A stretch of 64,000 bases of DNA, taken from contig CM053337.1 in assembly GCA_028583605.1 (NCBI GenBank), positions 27,018,162 through 27,082,161 on the forward strand, written 5' to 3'. The notes under the pieces are model-generated. The model was given only the letters and a program-made list of their open reading frames with translations, was not told the DNA's origin and ran no database searches. Shown in pieces: positions 57,064 through 64,000 of the stretch. Position numbers and translations under genes: made by a program. The stretch comes from Dastarcus helophoroides. Lineage: Eukaryota > Arthropoda > Insecta > Coleoptera > Bothrideridae. The stretch's first letter is position 1. Every line of letters starts with the position of its first letter.

Positions 57064-57576
57064 AATATTATTTTTTTAAAATGTTCAAATCAGAGACTAA
57101 TTCAAATATTTGTTTTCAATATTTTTAGATTTTTAACAATTTATAATGAAAAACCAATATTTAAAAATATGGAAGTTTTTCTAGAAGAAGTGTTGTTTCT
57201 TAAGAGCCAAACAACTTTTCGAAATTAAGGAAATTTTAGGTTAAATAGGAGAAGGCATTGAAAAGTTTTTAGCCTACTATAAAAGCAAACAAAATTTGAA
57301 GGTCAAAATATATCATTATACAACATATTCTCCTCTTAATTTAATACATTTATTAAACAGAACCCACAACACCTCTAAAACTTCCAAAAAGAAGTTTTAT
57401 CTTGCTTTGCAGACCAGAGCTCTGCAGCTTCTATAACCTTTTCGTTGTCACAATTTTCAGAAAAGAAGAATTATTTTTATTTTAAATACAGTACAACGAC
57501 CACCGATTATTGTGTTCGCACTTAAGTTGGATACGCTTTGGTAATTAAATTTTCTAAATCGACCAAGTGGTTGTTT
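57064..57576. other. Non-coding stretch
   Basis: AT-rich, with no recognised feature. Confidence 0.4.
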
Positions 57577-57766
57577 AATAAGGTGACCAACTATACTCAT
57601 TTACTGAGTTTTGTACTCTTTTTTCGCAAACCGTACCCTTTTCAAATCCTGTACTCTGAAAGTACTCATTTTTATAATTTTGTACTCATTTGTATTTCTA
57701 AAACATTTTTTTAGATTATTTTATTTCAATTTTATTAATTGAATATTTAAAATTATTTTGACAGTG

Positions 57767-57900
57767 ATTTGAATTTCACGCGCGCATATTGCTTGCCGTT
57801 TCCGGCACGTCAGAGGACAGGGCAAACACCAGACACGAGTTTAAGAGTGATTTGAATTTCGCGCGCACATATGGCTGCCGTTTCCGGCACAATTGAGTGG
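57767..57900 (+). repeat. Tandem repeat, two units of about 75-80 bp
   Basis: The unit starts GTGATTTGAATTTC(A/G)CGCG and ends GCCGTTTCCGGCAC. Two diverged copies lie head to tail in the leader of the hAT-like element. Confidence 0.6.
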
Positions 57901-58377
57901 CCGTATTATATACCTGTAGAGACAGATAGATGCTGCAGACCTGTTTTTCTAACAACTAAATTACATTTGTGAAAAGAGATGGATATATCTATCTCTCCTA
58001 GTCTCTGATCTCTCCAATATTTGTGTACGTAATCCCCAGACTGATTTTAGATGTGCAGTATGTACGGCATGCTTGACGGTCTTGACGCATGCGTAGTATG
58101 TACGGCAAAGTTTTATGGGAATTCCCTTTCTGTTTAATTACTTTGAGGTTAGAGAAAACCAACAATTTCGTACTTTTTGTTCAAGTTAACAAGATTTGAG
58201 GTTTACAAAATAAAATAAAATTTTATTTTATTTATCTAGTGAAGGTGAAGTTGCATGTAAGTATTAATATTATAGTTTCATTTTCATTTTACTTAAATAA
58301 TATCAGATTATAATATTTATTTAAAATCAAAATAAAAAATATATTACTAATATAATTTTTAGATTATTAATTCAAAT

Positions 58378-59235
58378 ATGAGCGATATCAAAAGAAGGAA
58401 AAATCGTTTAAAGGAAAATTAAAAAAAAAGTTTCCGTTCATTGTAGTTAAAAATCGAAATGATGACTCCTTGGTTAAATGCACAATCTGCAATAGGGAAT
58501 TTTCAATTGCAATTCATGGACGTAGTACAGTAACGGCACACATTGAAACTAAAGTACATAAAACGTCTCATGACACAGCAGCGTCAACATCCAAACTGAC
58601 AATATTTTTTAAAGGGAATACTTTTGGAACTAATGAAAAAAAAATTGGCAGTTATGGAGGGTACTTTCGCTTTTCACACAATAATCCATAATCAAAGTTT
58701 TCGCAGCATGGACTGCATTACTAAATTATTTAAAAAATTTTGTGGCGAAAAATTTTCTTGTGCGCGAACAAAATGTGAGTCTATCGTAACCAGCGTATTT
58801 AATGAATACTGCAAGAAAATGCTATCAGAAAATCTGGATTCTGTATCATATATATCTATTCTATCAGACGCATCAAATCACAATGAAATAAAACTTTATC
58901 CAATTTTAGTGAGGTATTTCGATATTAAGAACGGTATTCAAATTAAGATTTTAAATTTGGAATCAATCGAAGGGGAAACAGCAGACATTTTGTCTAATCA
59001 CTTATTTCGAGTTATAACAGACAACAATTTGAATAAGAAAATTTTGGCGCTCTCGGCTGATAACACAAATACTAATTTTGGAGGACGCACCCGTAAAGGT
59101 GTACATAAAATTACAAAATCTTCTGAAACGAAATATTTTGGGAATTGGTTGTAATGCTCACATTATATCAAATGCCATCAATACAGCATCAAGTTCAATG
59201 TCAATAGATGTGGAAGTAATTATGACAAATATATA
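58378..59235 (+). pseudogene. hAT-like transposase / zinc-finger protein, broken
   Basis: It begins MSDIKRRKNRLKEN (ATG 58378). After a shift, a BED/C2H2-like finger CTICNREFSIAIHG...HIETKVH follows. Next come FHTIIHNQSFRSMDCITKL, SCARTKCESIV, ILSDASNHNEIKLYPILVR, GETADILSNHLFRV and ALSADNTNTNFGG, then in another frame GIGCNAHIISNAI. The DASNH, GET and ADN-NTNFGG blocks are shared by a widespread insect family of hAT-type transposase-like proteins. At least three frameshifts (near 58420, 58640 and 59095), then truncation. Confidence 0.65.
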
Positions 59236-59774
59236 CAGGGTGTTACAAAAGTCCGGGCCGCTACTTCAGGAGCATATTCTACACATTAAAATATGAAAAA
59301 TGTTGAAATACATTTTAACATTGGAAATGTTTATGTTGAGATATGGGGTGAAGTTTCCGGTTTTCGTTCAAGCTTGAGAGAACAAGGTGTCGGTCGGTCG
59401 GACATACTCGAATCGCCAGTCGAGCGCTCTCGGCGTCGAGAGGCCGGCGTGAAACTATGGGAGAATGTTTACAGTTCACCGCAGTGCACCATATACGTTT
59501 AATCCAGTAACGTTTCATTGGATAAGGCTATCATCTACGGATATTAAGAGTATGAAAAATAGCGAAAAATGTAAGACATATCGAGAGCGCAAAAAACGTT
59601 TACGAGAGATTGAAAATAGAGAATCTATTGAGTTAAGTACGAAAACACCGCTAACAAAAATTGAACACAATAGGCGGTATGCGGTATCGTGAGCATGTAA
59701 AGATGCGCAAACTTAAAGATTCTGAAGTTTACACGGGCTACCTAAGTCAGCGGCCCTCAACTGAGGGGTTATAA
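59236..59774 (+). mobile_element. DNA transposon fragment with RERKK-type protein start
   Basis: Starts CAGGGTGTTACAAAAGTCC after a TA, resembling Tc1/mariner-superfamily ends. From ATG 59552 it encodes KNSEKCKTYRERKKRLREI and TPLTKIEHNRRY, then after a 7-bp duplication REHVKMRKLKDSEVYTGYL up to TAA 59772-59774. YRERKK-type N-termini occur in several transposon proteins; the class is not determined. Confidence 0.4.
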
Positions 59775-60066
59775 TTCCATTATTATGCTGTAAACCCTTA
59801 CCCTAAATCCAATTCACGTACTGTCTTGAAAACCTTGAAGTACTCGGTAAACGAATGTGGTAAAATATCTGCACTTATAATTTTTAGGGCTCAAATAAAT
59901 GTAAATTACTTTTATAATAAAGTTGACAAATTTTTGCTTGTAGATAAATATATTTTAATATTTCATTGTATTCGCTTTGTACTAAAATTCAAGAGCCATG
60001 AGCATAGATGCCTTAATATTATTTTGATTTAAATTATTTCGTAGTCTATTTGGTTATACGAGTATA

Positions 60067-60537
60067 CAGGGTGTTTCATAATTGCATGCTGAACCGGCAG
60101 GGGGATATTCCTTGGGCAATTTTAAGACAAAATTTTCATATTAACATAGGTCCGGAAACGCTTCATTTTCGATATACAGGGCGGTAAAAATTGAAGAAAA
60201 GATCGGTTTTTCTTCAATATTTCTGAGACTGGTTTAGATATTTTTTTGATATTCAGTACACAATATCTGGGTATAAAAGCAAGTATTTTGACAAAAAAAC
60301 ATTTTTCTGATTCCACCAGTGGCGTTCCCACAAACAGGTCGATACACATTTTTGAAAAAAAAAATGTGACGCCAATGCTATTTTTCAAAATAAGAATTAT
60401 TTTCCTAGTCTTTGTTGTGTTTCTATCAAAAATGAGCTCCTGACTTTTTGTCCTACGACGGCCGGTTTCCGAATTAAAAAATAAAAATCATTTACTTGCT
60501 ATGCCGCTATGGTAGATTAATTTATTAATGAAATCTT
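60067..60537 (+). repeat. Left long terminal inverted repeat
   Basis: Pairs with 61708-62178. Shared words include GGTCCGGAAACGCTTCATT, CCACCAGTGGCGTTCCCAC and TACTTGCTATGCCGCTATGG, with only scattered differences. Confidence 0.85.
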
Positions 60538-60556
60538 AACAATGAAATTAATTAAA

Positions 60557-61604
60557 TCATATCAGGTGTTGAAAATGTCCACCACCTGCAAGTATGCGTT
60601 CGCGTACTCGTTGAAAAATTCCTGGCGTATTTCTTATAGTGTTGCAGGAATCTGTTATGCGATTTCTCGGTTCTTCTTCAGTTTGGATTGGGGTGCTATA
60701 AACTAAGGTTATAAGATAGCCCCATAAAAAATAATCTAGACTGTTCAGGTCAGGGGATCTAGGCAGCCATAATTCTGTTCCTGCTCTGCCTATCCAGCGA
60801 TTATTGTAATTTTAGTCCAAATATGCACGTGCCAAAACACTAAAATGCCCAGGGGCACCATCGTGCATAAACCACATTCGATTTCGGATTAAAACGGGGA
60901 CATCTTCTAACAGCACTGGTAAATCATTTTCAAGAAAGTGACGATAATTTTTGTCAATTTAATCTTCTTGGCAGAAAAAAGGGTCCAATTAAATAGTCGT
61001 CAACAATTCCTGCCCACACATTTACCGAGAATTGTTCTTGGTGATTGACTTCGACCATGGCATGCGGGTTCTCTTCAGCCCAAAAGTGATTGTTGTGGAA
61101 GTTTCTAATTGCATTTCGGGAAAAACTGGCTTCATCAGTAAATAATACTTCTCTGTCAAATAGTGGATTTTCAACAATTTTTTGAATAAACCATTGGCAG
61201 AAATTTATACGAAATGGTAAATCCCGAGGCAGTAAGGCCTGAACCCGTTGAATATGGTAAGGTTATGACAAAAAATCGTGAAGTATCCTCCAGACTAAAA
61301 TATGGGAGATATTTAAATTATTAGCAATTTTCCTTGAGCTTATTTCGGGATTTTGCTCAACTGAATTAAGAACAGCTATTTCAGTTTCTTCTGTTCTTGC
61401 GGTTCTTTGTGCCCCTTTTAAGTGATGATCGGGTTTAAAACATCCCTTCTCGTGTAGTCTTCTATGAACGCTTGAAAAAGTTCTTGCATCTGGCACAGTT
61501 CTTTGCGGAAAACGCTCTGCATACAGTCGCCTGGCTTCAAATGCATTTCCATCCGCAAGACCGTACATGTAATGAATATCGGCAAACTCAGCATTATCAA
61601 ACAT
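60557..61604 (-). pseudogene. Tc1/mariner-type transposase, three lesions
   Basis: Starts at ATG 61604 (MFDNAEFADIHYMYGLADGN) with a helix-turn-helix region (ARRLYAERFPQRTVPDA and ISSRKIANNLNISH). The catalytic blocks are LFTDEASFSRNA (first Asp), FMHDGAPGHFSVLAR (second) and SPDLNSLDYFLWGYL (third), ending GGHFQHLI and TGA at 60557-60559. Lesions: in-frame TAA at 61263-61265, a one-base shift near 60955, and TAA near 60815. All three catalytic motifs are intact, so decay is recent. About 349 codons, normal length for the group. Confidence 0.85.
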
Positions 61605-61707
61605 ATTTTCTTATACTTATCAATCACTCACATTCAGATAAAGTATTGAAGTGAAAAATTTGACACTTGGTTGTAAACACAAAAATAAATCTCAGTGGAC
61701 TACTAGA

Positions 61708-62178
61708 TTTTCATTAGTAAATTAATCTACCACAGCGGCATAGCAAGTAAATGATTTTTATTTTTTAATTCGAAAACCGTCCGTCATAGGACAAAAAGTC
61801 AAGAGCTCATTTTTGATAAAAACACAACAAAGACTAGGAAAATAATTCTTATTTTAATATATAGCATTGGCGTCACATTTTTTTTTTTCAAAAATGTGTA
61901 TCGACCTGTTTGTGGGAACGCCACTGGTGGAATCAGAACAAATGTTTTTTTTGTCAAAATACTTGCTTTTATACCCAGATATCGTGTACTGAATATCAAA
62001 AAAATATCTAAACCAGTCTCAGAAATATTAAAGAAAAACCGATTTTTTCTTCAATTTTTACCGCCCTGTATATCGAAAATGAAGCGTTTCCGGACCTATG
62101 TTAATATGAAAATTTTGTCTTAAAATTGCCCAAGGAATATCCCCCTGCCGGTTCAGCATGCAATTATGAAACACCCTG
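61708..62178 (-). repeat. Right long terminal inverted repeat
   Basis: Inverted copy of 60067-60537. It starts next to the transposase 5' side and may hold its promoter. Confidence 0.85.
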
Positions 62179-63278
62179 TATTTCAATTTAAAAAATAATC
62201 TTTCAGAAGAAACTTGGCGAATGGAAACTGTAAATTTAGAAAAGATAAACATTGCAGAAATAACCTTAAAAATAGAAAAAAGTCGAAAGAAAAATATTTG
62301 AATATTCAAGTTTTCACTCGAAATCTCAAGTCGAATACTTCGATAGTAAGGTCGAAAATAAAAAAAAAATAGCTAAATAAGGCCAAAATTTTGAATTCAG
62401 AAAAGTTGCGAGAAAAACAGTAAAAAAAATAGAAAATTTTAGGAAAATATTCCAGGATTTCAAAAAATTCATAATGTTCTAAAATTTCAAAACATATGTC
62501 AACATTTTGAAGTTAAAGATAAAATTTTGCAACTAGATCAAAATCATTTAAAAAAAATTAAAATATTTCATTTAAAGTCAAGATTAAATTTAAAACCTTA
62601 AAAATAAAAAAAATAAAGCTTTAACACTGGTTGAAACCTTTATTGGTGTTGGAAATAAAAGTAGAAAGTAAAGTTTGAATTTTGGGATTTTAAAATTTGA
62701 GAAAACCCACCACTCATAATTTAATAAAAAAAGGGGATCTTAAATTTCGAAAAAAAAGTTGCCATTACAAAGTTTCGATAAAAAATCTTGAGTTTTCGAG
62801 TTTATATATTTATAATTTTAAGAATTTTTTAGGCTGCAACAATTTCGAAAATAAGTCAGAATCTTTAGAAATATTTAGAATTTATTATTTAACATGAAAA
62901 TTTTAAACAAAACGTAAATATTTATTGACAGTTTAAGAAAAATAAATGACATTTTGAAAGGTTGAGGAATTTTGTGAAAAAGTCATAATTTCAAGAAAAT
63001 ACTCTATATTTATTTTTTTAATGCAATATCTTGAGTTAGACTCGCAAGACTGATGTTCAAATTTTGAATCCGTTTGAAATCCGAAGTTTTAAGAAAAAAA
63101 CACAAGAATTGCAAGTTTAATATAAAAATTTAAAAAATTGGAAATTTTGGAAGAAATTATTAAATTTCGGAAAAGCCCAAAAATTGTGTTTATAATTATT
63201 TTGAAAGCATAAGCGCATAATTTTGTAAAGAAGAGTAAAAATAAGAGTGAAATAGATTTCTAGACGATTTTCTTTAGT
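62179..63278. repeat. AT-rich degenerate array
   Basis: Imperfect AT-rich words with occasional TCGAAA, less regular than the other arrays. No gene seen. Confidence 0.5.
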
Positions 63279-63640
63279 TTAGAAAATTTTAACCTCTCTG
63301 GATAAATAAGACATCAAAATGACCCTGGACGGATCAACCAAAATAGTCAATAAGTAATCGAATGCCGGGTTCGCTACGTTCTCTTCTAAAAAACTTACAG
63401 CACACTTGATGACTTTTTCATTTGAACATCCGATAAAATTTTAACTGACATGAATTGAAATTTACTAATTCAATCAGAGTCACTCTGTCATTATTAAACG
63501 GCTCGAGATAATTATATACCATATCTGTTGCTAATTTAAAGCCCTCATCGCTTCCCAGTTTTGTTTTTAGATTCATTTGAGTGGTTAGTTCATTACGACA
63601 AGCGTATTTTTGATATTAAGAAATTTCATTATCTTTGCGA
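63279..63640 (-). pseudogene. Unidentified coding fragment(s)
   Basis: Minus-strand reading gives two coherent, protein-like blocks. The first (about 63625-63435) has YACRNELTTQMNLKTKLGSD and LATDMVYNYLEPFNNDRVTL. The second, in another frame (about 63432-63279), has GCSNEKVIKCAVSFLEENVA and FDYLLTILVDPSRVILMSYL, ending TAA. They look like consecutive parts of one globular helical protein, separated by a frameshift or a missed short intron. I do not recognise the family. It could be an exon of a gene continuing past the right edge, or a transposon remnant. Confidence 0.4.
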
Positions 63641-64000
63641 TTGTGGAAGGAGATTCAAGTGACGTTATTGAATCATTGTCATTATCAGCTAATTGTTATT
63701 ATTAATTAATTATGCAATAGAGTTGCTGCAAGACCGCTTTAAAATAAAAGAACAGGTCACAACCGTCCTAAACTTTTTTTAATTTAGAAGAACCACACAA
63801 CCCGGTCTAAGACAACTAATTAACTGTAATAAAGGTTTTAGAGCTTTCGGCAAAAAAGGGAATTACTTTTATTTATTATTCCCATAAGAGCGGAAAAATT
63901 AAATGATCATGCAAAGCGAAAATGGCAATCGGTACAACCAGTACAGCTCTAGTTTTAATTAGAAATAGGTGCAGTAACTTTAAACAATGTCCAGCATTTT
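63641..64000. other. Right edge, nothing recognised
   Basis: AT-rich sequence without clear repeats or coding signal. Confidence 0.4.

Larger units (their letters stand above)
57577..59235 (+). mobile_element. hAT-superfamily-like element, 5' part
   Basis: An end-like AAGGTGACCAACTATACTC near 57580 is followed by a roughly 0.8 kb leader and a transposase-type coding region (58378-59235). The leader includes a direct repeat at about 57767-57900. Its right side is cut by another transposon end at 59236. Confidence 0.5.
60067..62178 (-). mobile_element. Tc1/mariner-superfamily element with about 470-bp inverted repeats
   Basis: Flanked by TA on both sides (60065-60066, 62179-62180), with ends CAGGGTGTTTCATAATTGC and its complement. 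The terminal inverted repeats run to about 60537 on the left and from about 61708 on the right, about 90 percent identical by eye. The central minus-strand gene is a DDE transposase with several lesions. Confidence 0.88.

Overview
The window is nuclear DNA from an insect. It is AT-rich and transposon-rich and has spliced genes. The order cannot be fixed from sequence alone; the chemoreceptor style and transposon mix would suit a beetle, but that is inference. No RNA genes, CRISPR arrays or prokaryotic features were seen. One 100-N scaffold gap lies at 8134-8233.

The cellular genes fall in two groups. (1) A chemoreceptor locus on the minus strand. One odorant-receptor (7tm_6) gene can be assembled from six exons between 7356 and 133, in frame throughout, giving about 395 codons. 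A diverged tandem copy of its first four exons lies at 17467-16294, and another pair of receptor terminal exons lies alone at 56601-56341. (2) The last nine exons of Rme-8 (DNAJC13), an endosomal J-domain co-chaperone, on the plus strand from 21055 to 37806. The first two thirds of Rme-8 are not visible upstream, and one exon carries three small frameshifting insertions.

Layout: 0-7.4 kb is receptor OR-A, whose 5.8 kb fourth intron holds a piggyBac element, a Penelope-like retroelement fragment and two palindromic MITE-like repeats. 7.5-10.7 kb holds transposon scraps, the gap and AT-rich repeats. 10.7-17.6 kb is the duplicate OR-B segment, split by a 4.1 kb hAT-like element that itself contains a 2.7 kb LTR-like element. 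17.6-20.9 kb holds a non-LTR remnant, a Harbinger-like MITE and a full-length dead mariner. 21-37.8 kb is Rme-8, with introns carrying a hAT-like element enclosing a perfect 2 kb (TCC)n tract, a second mariner and a second copy of the LTR-like element. 38-64 kb is mostly transposon graveyard: AT-rich repeats, a DUF4780 retroelement ORF, a pogo-like element, a SWIM-finger remnant, a gypsy-like LTR retroelement (LTR, gag, protease), a hAT-like transposase remnant, a Tc1/mariner-superfamily element with very long inverted repeats, and one unidentified coding fragment near the right edge.

Much of the non-genic space is a degenerate, direction-consistent array built on a short word close to GTCGAAATTTTGA. 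The points most worth checking are whether the duplicated receptor 5' exons share one pair of 3' exons, the giant pyrimidine tract inside a hAT-like element, the frameshifts in Rme-8, and hairpins that resemble hammerhead ribozymes.
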